Shown: one piece after another, positions 1-7,982 of the stretch
Layout: every line of letters starts with the position of its first letter
Numbering within the stretch: position 1 is the stretch's first letter
Source: Candidatus Melainabacteria bacterium
GTDB taxonomy: Bacteria; Cyanobacteriota; Vampirovibrionia; Obscuribacterales; Obscuribacteraceae
DNA length: 34,229 bases
Reading direction: 5' to 3'
Assembly (NCBI GenBank): GCA_003151275.1
Contig: PLXC01000028.1
Coordinates: 1 to 34,229 of the forward strand
Translations under genes and position numbers: made by a program
The notes under the pieces: model-generated
Told to the model about the DNA's origin: nothing
The model's database searches: none
The model's input: the letters and a program-made list of their open reading frames with translations, nothing else

Positions 1-235
1 CAACAAGCTGACCGCCTGATTCCGGGCGCAATGTCAGAGGTTCTCTTTGCGCCATCACTTGAGGATTAGATAGATCGATGCCAAATGCAAGCGCTCCTTT
101 TAGCGGATTTCCATCATGTAGAACAATTCTGTCCGATGGCTCAAAACGATGCTCGTATTGAACAAGCTGAACCGGATCCGCCCCCAATCTTGCAGATGGC
201 TTTTCCGAGTGCTTCATATCCAGGCCAAAATCCAT
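1..235 (-). CDS. Hypothetical protein, partial (C-terminus outside window)
   Basis: A frame open to the left edge starts at an ATG whose complement is 233-235 and gives 78 residues beginning MDFGLDMKHSEK. A strong ribosome binding site, GGAGG, lies 7 bases before the ATG, which supports both the gene and its start. The visible part is soluble and mixed in charge, with no signal peptide or membrane segment. I recognise no family. It lies 76 bases downstream of the Ser/Pro-rich gene on the same strand and may share its transcript. Confidence 0.6.
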   Translation of the reverse strand, partial: MDFGLDMKHSEKPSARLGADPVQLVQYEHRFEPSDRIVLHDGNPLKGALAFGIDLSNPQVMAQREPLTLRPESGGQLV

Positions 236-311
236 CTCCAATCCTCCAACAATGAAACTATCAATCAAGGTTTACGTGACCACGGTGGCTCCCACGGTTC
301 AAGGTTGTATG

Positions 312-1799
312 TTAAGCGCTGGCGTTGGTAAGGCCCTGTGCTTGCGCGATGTAGGCGACTAGTGAAGGATCATCCTGGGCTGTTAGTGCCAGAGTGTCCT
401 GACCGTATGAATCTTGATTTAGTCCAGCATGGGTGGCAAAAAAGTCGGCGGTGAAGGCATTACTCATATGATCGCCATCTCCTTGGATATTGCCAACCGT
501 GTCGTTCAAGTCCCCTTCGTTGTTCACCGAAGGCCCCGCCGCATTCATGCCCGCATCGGACAAAGACACAGCTTTCGCATCACTCCAACTTCCGGCTCCG
601 CCACCACTTAGTTGCCCATACATTTCATAGAGCTCATGCACTTCTGCCTGGTCAGCCATGCCGCTGTCCGCGTAGAAATCTCCGCTAGTGCCGCTGTTCT
701 GACCCTGGGGTCCGCCGTTGAAGCCACTCAACACTGAAAGATTTACACCACCGTTGGCAAGTAGTGTTTGCTTCATGTCCTCTGGCAGGGCGTTGGCGAT
801 GTCGATCGCGTGTTGCATCTGTGCGGAAGAGACACCTGAATCTCCTTGCTGAAAAATCGAAGTCATATCACTGCCGGAGCCTGGAGTGGGCGTCGGAGTA
901 GGAGTAGGTGGCTGCTCGGGAGGAGGCGCTGGGGGCTGGTCAGGAGGAGTTGGAGGTTGTTCGGGTGGGATAGAAGGAGGTTGTTCCGGTGGTGGCACTG
1001 GTTGGGGAATTGGTGGTTCAAGTGGTGGTGTAACACCTCCGCCCTCAAGCGTTGCCAGCGCCTGCTGCTCGGACTGCATCATTTGGCTCATCATCTGCTC
1101 TCCGCCTGGCATGGTGCTAAGCAAACTGGCAAGTTGCTTGTCCATATTCAGCATTGAACCATCAAGTTTTGCATCTTGAGCCAGGTTCGGATCCTTCAGC
1201 ATCTGCTCCTGAAGAGACATAGCTGAGGCCAGTACCGAAGCACCACCGTCAGCACTTTTACCGAAATCCCCTGCTAAAGCCGTGTCGAATGTGCCCATCT
1301 TATTGATCAGTTTTTGCACGTCAGATGGTTTTCCATCTCCAGCTTCACCGGAGGGTGTGGAACCATCACTCCGCTCGGTGTTTGAGTTTCTGCCGTTGCC
1401 ACGATCCTGATCCGTATCCGTATATCTGGCCATTTTACCGAACAGATTTTGCACGTCCGACTCACTCTGACCAGGTCTGTCACCTGTCGATGGAGAATCT
1501 GAAGAATCGGCAACCGAGAAAATTCCTCCCGGTGTGTTGCTCCGCTCAGCACCAGCCTTTGAATTCATAGGCTGTTGGAAAATGTTATCACCCATCACGG
1601 AAGAAGCTAAATTGTCGTCTGCCATCGGAGCAAAGCTGAGTTCACCATTTCGTTGCATTTGGAGACTCTGATCCACCGAGTGATTGCTAGGAAGATCATT
1701 AAAGCCGGAGACCAATTGCTCTCTGTTAGCGAAAGAATTCCCTTCACAGGAATCGTTAATACTGCGGCTATCGGAACTCTTTTGCAACTCTTGGTTCAT
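312..1799 (-). CDS. Hypothetical Ser/Gly/Pro-rich low-complexity protein
   Basis: The protein has 495 residues and I recognise no family. It is rich in Ser, Gly, Asp, Gln and Met and looks largely disordered. Residues about 257-308 are a proline tract of P-E-Q-P-P / P-T-P type, which could be a flexible linker or surface spacer. A short motif occurs twice, S-D-V-Q-x-L-x-x-K-M-x-x-(Y/F), near residues 114 and 159. No signal peptide is visible. The ATG is preceded by AAGGTGA at normal spacing, so the start is well supported. Upstream lie an inverted repeat and phased TTGGCA repeats that may control it. The gene downstream (1-235) is on the same strand. Real gene: likely; function: unknown. Confidence 0.75.
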   Translation of the reverse strand: MNQELQKSSDSRSINDSCEGNSFANREQLVSGFNDLPSNHSVDQSLQMQRNGELSFAPMADDNLASSVMGDNIFQQPMNSKAGAERSNTPGGIFSVADSSDSPSTGDRPGQSESDVQNLFGKMARYTDTDQDRGNGRNSNTERSDGSTPSGEAGDGKPSDVQKLINKMGTFDTALAGDFGKSADGGASVLASAMSLQEQMLKDPNLAQDAKLDGSMLNMDKQLASLLSTMPGGEQMMSQMMQSEQQALATLEGGGVTPPLEPPIPQPVPPPEQPPSIPPEQPPTPPDQPPAPPPEQPPTPTPTPTPGSGSDMTSIFQQGDSGVSSAQMQHAIDIANALPEDMKQTLLANGGVNLSVLSGFNGGPQGQNSGTSGDFYADSGMADQAEVHELYEMYGQLSGGGAGSWSDAKAVSLSDAGMNAAGPSVNNEGDLNDTVGNIQGDGDHMSNAFTADFFATHAGLNQDSYGQDTLALTAQDDPSLVAYIAQAQGLTNASA

Positions 1800-1900
1800 T
1801 TGGAATCACCTTTGTGTATCGTGTGCAATGGGATTGCGCCGCCCTCAAGAAAGCAAGCGCAACTCCAAAGCTAGCCCAAACTTAAAAATCTTCTTGTCGC

Positions 1901-1922
1901 GTTCTAGAATTTGGACTAGAAC
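1901..1922. promoter_or_regulatory. Inverted repeat, candidate operator
   Basis: GTTCTAG and CTAGAAC form perfect 7-bp arms around an 8-bp spacer, about 100 bp upstream of the start of the Ser/Pro-rich gene. There is no T-tract, so a protein-binding site is more likely than a terminator. The binding protein is unknown. Confidence 0.35.
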
Positions 1923-1962
1923 GTTTGCTGGTAAGGGGAGAAGGTATCGTTACTTTAGAACG

Positions 1963-2006
1963 GCAAGTTGGCATAGCCCGTTCAGCAAGTTGGCATTTCG
2001 TTGGCA
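1963..2006. repeat. Helically phased direct repeats (TTGGCA), candidate regulator site
   Basis: GCAAGTTGGCAT occurs exactly twice, at 1963-1974 and 1985-1996, 22 bp apart. A third TTGGCA follows at 2001-2006, 11 bp after the second. Spacing of 11 and 22 bp puts all copies on one face of the helix. OmpR/PhoB-type regulators typically bind direct repeats with 11-bp spacing, and such a regulator is encoded next door (2164-2841). The link between them is inference. Confidence 0.4.
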
Positions 2007-2163
2007 CGCATATTAATTTGCTGCCTATCGTTATCAATTAAGAACTTCGGAGGAATACGAGAAGTACTTGCGCCTATGGAACAGCTTAGCTCTTTTGGCT
2101 CTCTGCCCAAGTTTGTCGTTATGCAAGCGGATTCCTGGGGCATCGAATGTGACACCATCAGCT

Positions 2164-2841
2164 TTATTCCAGAAATTCCAACTTGTAGCCGGCGCCTCTG
2201 ATCGTATTTATTAAAGATGGTTTGCCATCGACATCAATTTTTTTCCTGAGACGCTTGATGCAGGTGGTGACAGCGTCTACGGTGGCCTCGGAATCAGCAG
2301 CCCAAACCCGATTAAGGATCGCCTCGGGTGCAAACACTCTATTAGGATTGCGCATAAAAAATTCCAGCAAATCAAATTCCTTTGGCAGCAGGGAAATTTT
2401 CTGACCTTCGACGACCACCGCATAAGCGTTACGGTCGAGTACGAGATTGGCAAAAGTAAGCACTGTTCCGGTATAGGCAGGAGGGCGCCGAAGCAGAGCT
2501 CTGATTCTAGCGGCCAGCTCTTTGCCATGAAAAGGTTTGGTCAGGTAATCGTCTGCGCCTGCATCAAATCCTTTTTCTTTATCTTGAATTGAGTCTTGTC
2601 CCGTCAGCAGGAGTACAGGGGTCACCCCTCCCTGTGCTCGAAAGCTTGCCAACACCTCCATTCCGCCCATTTCGGGCATACCGAGATCGAGTACGATCAG
2701 GTCATACACTGATATTTTCAAGCGATCCAGGGCCTCGACACCGTTGTGAACCATCTCAACGTTGTGATTATCGAGCAGCAGCCAGCCCTTGATAATATTG
2801 CAAAGTTGCACATCGTCGTCTGAAAGAAGGATTTTGGGCAT
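2164..2841 (-). CDS. OmpR/PhoB-family response regulator
   Basis: The 225-residue protein is a two-domain response regulator. The receiver (about 1-118) has acidic residues D8-D10, phospho-acceptor D52 in LDLGMP, T80 and K102 in the KPF motif. The C-terminal part (about 125-225) is an OmpR-type winged helix: L-P-K-E-F-D-L-L, then V-D-A-V-T-T-C-I-K-R-L-R-K-K-I, ending R-G-A-G-Y-K-L. Length is usual for the family. No strong ribosome site precedes the ATG. It is transcribed away from the TadE/TadG-like genes and the kinase at 5814-7274, which is the nearest candidate partner. It would act in the cytoplasm as a phosphorylation-controlled transcription factor. Confidence 0.95.
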   Translation of the reverse strand: MPKILLSDDDVQLCNIIKGWLLLDNHNVEMVHNGVEALDRLKISVYDLIVLDLGMPEMGGMEVLASFRAQGGVTPVLLLTGQDSIQDKEKGFDAGADDYLTKPFHGKELAARIRALLRRPPAYTGTVLTFANLVLDRNAYAVVVEGQKISLLPKEFDLLEFFMRNPNRVFAPEAILNRVWAADSEATVDAVTTCIKRLRKKIDVDGKPSLINTIRGAGYKLEFLE

Positions 2842-2903
2842 CAGTCGTCAGGGTTTCAAAAGCTTCTGGGGCGGGAATTATTGAGGTTATAACACGTTGT
2901 TCT

Positions 2904-4085
2904 GTGCGAAATCGGAATCAAAAAGATTACTTGATCCTGCCAAGATATCGTAGTCCCTTTCTATGCATCTCGTTTGACAGACGTAGCGATAATTCCGTGA
3001 AATTTATAAAGCGTAGTCAAAATGGTAACTTGAGTGAACTGCCAATCGCTCTGTTTGTTTTGTTTATTTTGCTGGCTTTTCCCTTGCTCAACCTTCTCGG
3101 GTTGGCAACTGGTGCCTCGATAGCTTGCCTGGTAGCGCACCAGGCTGCTGCACGTGCTTCTACACATCAACGTTATGATACTGCGCTACAAGCTATGAAC
3201 ACTGAGGCGACCAGCTTACTGGGCTCAGGTTTTGCCAGTTTCGCGCGCATGACACCCGTAAACGGTTACTTAGGATCTGGAGCGGATCTATACGTGCTAG
3301 CCACAGACTACCGAGGCGGAGGCACTCAATCATACGGGCCAAATCAACCTGTGCAATCCGCCATCGATCCATCCACCTATCTTTATGAATGCAATGTGCG
3401 GGTCAAATATCAAATCGGCCCGACAATCTCCATGGCAGGTGCGCCCTTTATTGGCGATGTGCCTGGGTTGGGCAAGCCTGCCGTGATCACTTTTGAGGCC
3501 AATAGGGCCGCAGAGTACCCAGTCGGTTTGAATAAAGTGGGTGATCAGGCAAACAATAATGCACCTGGACAGCCAATTGCGGCTCTTTCAATACCTTGGG
3601 ATGCAGCCATGAATCCCGCTGGAAGCAGTTGGAATTATCCAACTCTATATCAGATCGCAGAATCACAGGGTCTTAATTGTGTCGATGACGATGTGATTGT
3701 GGTGCCTGCAAACAATCCTGTTTGGACAAAAACTCATTTCAATTCTATGGGTCGAATTTACCTCGACGTGAGATCAGATGGCTCATGGTCTGAAGGTGGT
3801 AATGGTGGTGCAGTTGTCAGTCCTAATGGTTATCCCGCCAAAGGCAACCAGTTGCCCGAAGGCGCTCTAATCGGAAAGATCGGTAGCAATGGTAAACCGT
3901 TCTACCTTGGTGCATCACAGATGGGTTATGTGCCACCAAATGGAGGCAACGGAACCTTCTACATGGCAATGAATGCCGGGACAGGACCGATCAATGCTGC
4001 AACCGACTCGATCGACGCAGCGACTGCTAATACGTACACTCAGAGCAAGGGTGCCCAATTTGTACGTGTCATTTCGGCTCGATAA
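2904..4085 (+). CDS. TadE-like membrane-anchored protein with PA-IL (LecA)-like C-terminal domain
   Basis: The longest frame has 393 residues. After a basic leader comes NGNLSELPIALFVL and a long hydrophobic helix (about 45-75), then A-A-A-R-A-S, which is the look of TadE-type pseudopilins. The C-terminal third (from about 260) resembles the PA-IL/LecA lectin fold: V-P-A-N-N-P-V-W-T, then P-E-G-A-L-I-G-K-I-G, P-F-Y-L-G-A, and G-T-F-Y-M-A-M-N. The Asp after the last Asn in calcium-binding LecA-type lectins is Ala here, so sugar binding is uncertain. The start is uncertain: GTG at 2904 or GTG at 2997 (in frame, residue 32), and neither has a good ribosome site; the shorter form looks more like a TadE leader. 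The TadG-like gene follows after 17 bases. Confidence 0.75.
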   Translation: MRNRNQKDYLILPRYRSPFLCISFDRRSDNSVKFIKRSQNGNLSELPIALFVLFILLAFPLLNLLGLATGASIACLVAHQAAARASTHQRYDTALQAMNTEATSLLGSGFASFARMTPVNGYLGSGADLYVLATDYRGGGTQSYGPNQPVQSAIDPSTYLYECNVRVKYQIGPTISMAGAPFIGDVPGLGKPAVITFEANRAAEYPVGLNKVGDQANNNAPGQPIAALSIPWDAAMNPAGSSWNYPTLYQIAESQGLNCVDDDVIVVPANNPVWTKTHFNSMGRIYLDVRSDGSWSEGGNGGAVVSPNGYPAKGNQLPEGALIGKIGSNGKPFYLGASQMGYVPPNGGNGTFYMAMNAGTGPINAATDSIDAATANTYTQSKGAQFVRVISAR

Positions 4086-4102
4086 CACCTTTTGGAGCTG
4101 GG

Positions 4103-5774
4103 ATGCATAAAAAAAGTTTTCCAGTATCAGCAAGAGTCTTGCCAAAACATCTTAGGCAAAAATTAAGTACTCGTAGCCGCGGTAACATGCTTTTAGTTAC
4201 CATAGTCGTAATTGTTTTTGTGATTATGCCAGTTGCCTATTTCAGTCTAGAGTTTATCCGCATGCTGGGTGCTCATCAGCAGCAGCGGAGCGCTATAGAT
4301 GCCGCAGCTATGGCGGCTGGCAACGATCTTAGCAAGATCGTTGATTGAGGACCCTTATTATGGATTTATATCTTTGTCCGATCAAGCGCCAATTGGCAAA
4401 GCCACCATTGCCGGTGACAATTACTACTTGCCTGTGCACAGCATAAATACCTTGCTTGCCACCACGCGCCTGGATATGATCATTGCCGATCAATTTGGCA
4501 GCACCGTGATGCGACAATGTGCAGAACTTGATTATCAGCGGTGTATGGCGGCAAAGGATCTCCTTGTGCAAACGCTTACCGGGGCGGTTCAACCTGGTGG
4601 CACAGGATTTGACATGGATGGCAATGTCATTTCGCCGGGAGATGACGCCTTGAAGGCTTACGAATCGAATCTTGTTCGCATGACAAGCGGCAACGCGCAA
4701 CTGATTCCAAATTCGCTCAAGTTGACACTCGGATGCGAGAGTGGCCTGTTTACTGTTACTCAGTTTCCTCAACCCCTAAATATCGCTCAAGTGCCGGACA
4801 ATCTGCGGAATGAAAAATGCTACAAATCATTTGTTAATGTGCCTTATAAAAACAGAAATTTCGTCTTTGCAGCGGTTGATAACCAAGTGCGTTTGCTTGA
4901 TTTCAAGCTGTTTCAGCCTACTATTGCTGGGCTTCCATATGTAATCCCTAGCATCGTCAAGTGCGAAGCAGACCATAAGTTTACGACGAAGGATCAGTAC
5001 GGTAAGCAACACGTAAGTATCGTTCACGCGGTGGCATGCGCAGAGCCTTCGTCACTAGGTGATCATCGTCCTGCGCCTGGTGCCTTAGCGATTGATTTTT
5101 CGACTGGCAAGTTGCCCGGCAGCACCAATTTGCAAGATATATTTTCCAGTCCGCAAATAATGAAGAGTCCGACTGACCTTCTATACACTCCTCCAGACGG
5201 TGACTCTCCGAACTCCCGACTAATTGAGATCACACCCGCTATGGCTGTGGACGCACACGCCTCGTTTGGAATAGTTCTAACGCTTGGGGTTTATGATTGG
5301 ATCAGGAATCAGGGTTCAAATTTAAACGTTGCATCTTTGGTGAACGCATTTTCGATTCCCTTCATGTCGAACAACGGTGGCGCAGCTAGTGAGGATTGGT
5401 TTCAATCAGACGATCAAGGAAACATGCAGCATAAGGCGCTTTTTTTGCCGATCAAACAGATCAAACCGATTAGTCATCACCAGCTTTATTCGCGAAGCGG
5501 TGTGACACTGATTCCTGCTGCAAACATTCTTGTTGATGTTTACATCAAAGATAATGTTTACCAGCCCGGCCGAATTAGAGGAGGTATTCACGCAGGAGAA
5601 CCTGTAGCAATTACCAATCTACCACCACGCGGGCCTCCGTCGGGAATTGGTCGGAAAATAGATGAAAATAATGGCACGCCGCCCCTTCAGATCGGTCCAC
5701 CAGGTAATGGCACCATTCGTCCAACCTATTTCAAGGATGGTGTAGCAGTCAACATAGTCTTTGAACCACGCTAA
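4103..5774 (+). pseudogene. TadG-like (Flp pilus-associated) protein gene, split by a one-base frameshift
   Basis: The ATG at 4103 follows a GGAG ribosome site. The first frame (4103-4348) gives a basic leader, a hydrophobic helix (V-T-I-V-V-I-V-F-V-I) and A-I-D-A-A-A-M-A-A-G-N-D-L-S-K-I-V, the classic TadE/TadG N-terminus, then hits TGA at 4346. The next frame (+1) runs open to 5774. Removing one T at 4341-4342 joins them as I-V-I-E-D-P-Y-Y-G and gives one protein of about 556 residues. The long second part has no ribosome site of its own for the out-of-frame ATG at 4299. The C-terminal part is probably extracytoplasmic and I recognise no enzyme in it. The gene may be truly broken, or the base may be a sequencing error; the rest of the frame is intact, which favours a recent event or an error. 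Confidence 0.75.
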
Positions 5775-5813
5775 AGTATAAGGCGGTAGGAACTTTGTGC
5801 GTTTGGTAGAACT

Positions 5814-7274
5814 GTGAAGTTATCGCTTTTCCAAAAAGGTCTGTTCGTGATTGCTTTTGTTTTGGCAATCCAAATGGCTTTTTTGTTTTTTTATGGTTGG
5901 TTGTTGAAACAAGCGGAGTTTCTAGCCGAGCAAGAGTTTCACAATAAAAGCGTGATTGGAAGGAGCAATTGGATATCGACTTTGTTGTTTGCCAATAATC
6001 TTGCTGGCTTCATTCATCTCGTTTCGGACGACAAAAATGCGCTCAAGATTTATCAATCGTCGAAACAGGCAATGCCTACCGAACTAGCTGGTTTGTATTC
6101 GGTGCTGAAAGACAATTCCGAACAAGCACAAAGAATTAGAAAGTCTTCTTTGTTAATAGATGAGTTGTATTCAGTTTTGGATAAGTCAGCGAAAAATTTG
6201 CCCGATTTGACTGACAAAGAGAGTCTTAGAAATCTTACCGACAATACGCTTTTGCCTATGTGGACTGAGCTTTTCAATCTAAGGCGTGAAGTGCTCGCGG
6301 CTGATTTTGCTAAGTACAAAGTAAATATTGAATCTTTGCCTCAAGCTCGCATTCAGCGAGACAATTCGATCATAATTCTTGTAGTCATAAATGTTCTTGC
6401 GGCGGCTGGACTCTTATATTTTTACACGCATGGGCTGACAGTTCGGCTCGCGATTTTGGCTGATAATGCTAAGCGATTCGGGCTGAAACAGAAGCTTAAC
6501 AAGCCTGTGACAGGTAACGATGAGATCACTGAGGTAGATCGCGCATTTCACATCATGAGCGAGTCTTTGGAAATTGCTCAGCAACGCAAGCAAGATTTTC
6601 TTTCAATGATCAGCCACGATATGCGCACTCCTTTGTCAAACGTACAAGCCTCGCTTGAGTTCGTCTTAGAAGCGCATCAGGAGCCATTGTCGGAGCAGAC
6701 GCAAGAATGGCTCAAACGAGCTTCTCAAAATGTTGATACTGTTCTAAGTTTGATCAATGAACTGCTCGAGATCGAGCGTATTGAAGTCGGTGGACTAACG
6801 CTCGTAATATCGGAGGCGAGATTATCCGATATCATTCGCCGTTCAGCTGACTCTGTTCGAGCGGTGGCGGCGCAAAATTCAATCACCATAGTTGAATCGA
6901 AACTGTCGGCATACGTGAGATGCGATGAGGAGCGTTTGATTCGCGTACTCGTTAATCTTCTCGGAAACGCGATCAAATTCTCACCACCAGGAAGCACAGT
7001 CACTCTTGATTGCAAGAAAACGACGCAGTGGTTTGAAATTAGTGTTCAGGATCAAGGGCGTGGAATTCCCTCCGAGCTGCTAAATACCATCTTTGAGCGA
7101 TACAAGCAGGTCAGTCCCGACGATGCGCGGAAACTTGGTGGCACGGGTCTGGGCTTGGCAATTAGTAAAGCGATCGTCGAGGCGCACGGCGGCATGATTG
7201 AAGTTAAAAGCGAGGTTGGAAAAGGCAGTCAGTTTATTATTTCACTTCCGGCAAGTTCAATCGAATTAGTCTAG
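5814..7274 (+). CDS. Membrane sensor histidine kinase
   Basis: The 486-residue protein starts at GTG 5814 with a typical basic and hydrophobic N-terminus. TM1 is about 9-30, an extracytoplasmic helical sensor domain runs about 31-185, and TM2 is about 187-207. A HAMP-like linker follows. The H-box FLSMISHDMRTPLSNV has His268 as the phosphorylation site. The ATPase domain shows the N-box L-V-N-L-L-G-N-A-I-K-F, G1 D-Q-G-R-G-I-P and G2 G-G-T-G-L-G-L-A-I. There is no receiver domain. It begins 39 bases after the TadG-like gene and is probably cotranscribed with it. The likely partner is the response regulator at 2164-2841, which is inferred from position only. What it senses is unknown. Confidence 0.93.
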   Translation: MKLSLFQKGLFVIAFVLAIQMAFLFFYGWLLKQAEFLAEQEFHNKSVIGRSNWISTLLFANNLAGFIHLVSDDKNALKIYQSSKQAMPTELAGLYSVLKDNSEQAQRIRKSSLLIDELYSVLDKSAKNLPDLTDKESLRNLTDNTLLPMWTELFNLRREVLAADFAKYKVNIESLPQARIQRDNSIIILVVINVLAAAGLLYFYTHGLTVRLAILADNAKRFGLKQKLNKPVTGNDEITEVDRAFHIMSESLEIAQQRKQDFLSMISHDMRTPLSNVQASLEFVLEAHQEPLSEQTQEWLKRASQNVDTVLSLINELLEIERIEVGGLTLVISEARLSDIIRRSADSVRAVAAQNSITIVESKLSAYVRCDEERLIRVLVNLLGNAIKFSPPGSTVTLDCKKTTQWFEISVQDQGRGIPSELLNTIFERYKQVSPDDARKLGGTGLGLAISKAIVEAHGGMIEVKSEVGKGSQFIISLPASSIELV

Positions 7275-7364
7275 TGAGAGAAATTGTTTTGTTGCCCAAT
7301 CATTGATTTAGGCTCACACACTGATGTTGAACACGTCGGTTGTGGATGCGCGCTTCGATTGCAA

Positions 7365-7772
7365 TTAGATTTCGCTTTTGATCAATGACACCGCAATTTG
7401 TCGATCCCTTGGACCGTCCAACTCTACCAACACAATGCGCTGCCATGTGCCCAGCAAAAGTTTGCCGTTATCAACTGGAACGAAGACGCCTGGTCCGATT
7501 ACTGAGGACATAATGTGATCAGGTGCGTGATCAGGATTGTGTGGATGCCTATAATTTAGCTTCGGCACCATCTTCTCGAACGCGTCTAACATGTCCAGGT
7601 CAGTGCCGGGATCAAGATCAGCTGTGGTTACTGCCGCCGTGGTGTGCAAAGCGAAGACATGGCACAAACCATTCTTTATCGATGATGATTTGTGCAGTAT
7701 TTTCTCAACCAGGTCGGTGATGTCGACAATGTTTTTCTTCTTCTTTGTGGGTATTGATTGAACTATCGCCAT
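7365..7772 (-). CDS. YjbQ/UPF0047 family protein (secondary thiamine-phosphate synthase-like)
   Basis: The 135-residue protein matches the small YjbQ fold: L-H-T-T-A-A-V-T-T near the middle, D-P-G-T-D-L-D-M-L, Y-R-H-P-H-N-P-D-H-A-P-D-H, then G-P-G-V-F-V-P-V and L-G-T-W-Q-R-I-V-L-V-E-L-D-G-P-R. Family members can show weak thiamine-phosphate synthase activity, but the true role is unsettled. The frame extends 26 codons upstream, but I chose the inner ATG at 7770-7772 because GAGG lies 5 bases before it and because family members are about 130-140 residues. It stands alone, convergent with the histidine kinase gene. Confidence 0.9.
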   Translation of the reverse strand: MAIVQSIPTKKKKNIVDITDLVEKILHKSSSIKNGLCHVFALHTTAAVTTADLDPGTDLDMLDAFEKMVPKLNYRHPHNPDHAPDHIMSSVIGPGVFVPVDNGKLLLGTWQRIVLVELDGPRDRQIAVSLIKSEI

Positions 7773-7982
7773 GTGGACCTCTGCGGATTTATAGGAATTG
7801 CTACTGAAACGGTGAAAACAAACCGTCTGTGGCACGCATGCTTGCGTCAAATGCTCTTAGGTGGGTGCCGATTATAACAATGGCAGCCCTGTCGCCTGGT
7901 CGCATCCCGTAACAAGTGGGTTGAACTTGGCTAAGGAGAGGTTGTCAGTGGTACAACGTAAATAGAAGTATTTGTGGATTTA

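Larger units (their letters stand above)
1800..2163. other. Intergenic region upstream of the Ser/Pro-rich gene
   Basis: These 364 bases separate the response regulator stop from the Ser/Pro-rich gene start, both on the minus strand. Short open frames here lack ribosome sites or overlap the regulator. The notable contents are an inverted repeat (1901-1922) and direct repeats (1963-2006), listed separately. I see no RNA gene. Confidence 0.6.

Noticed and set aside
886..1179. Plus-strand Gly-rich frame
   Set aside because: It is the antisense of the proline-rich tract of the 312-1799 gene and has no ribosome site.
2001..2201. Small plus-strand frame between the Ser/Pro-rich gene and the regulator
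   Set aside because: It overlaps the end of the regulator gene and shows no recognisable product. GGAGG near 2050 is too far from its inner ATG.
4335..4350. Programmed +1 frameshift in the TadG-like gene
   Set aside because: The GAT-TGA context lacks the CTT-TGA-type slip site and an upstream stimulator, so mutation or sequencing error is more likely.
4329..4772. Minus-strand 147-codon frame
   Set aside because: It is a shadow of the TadG-like gene, whose plus frame has clear family character.
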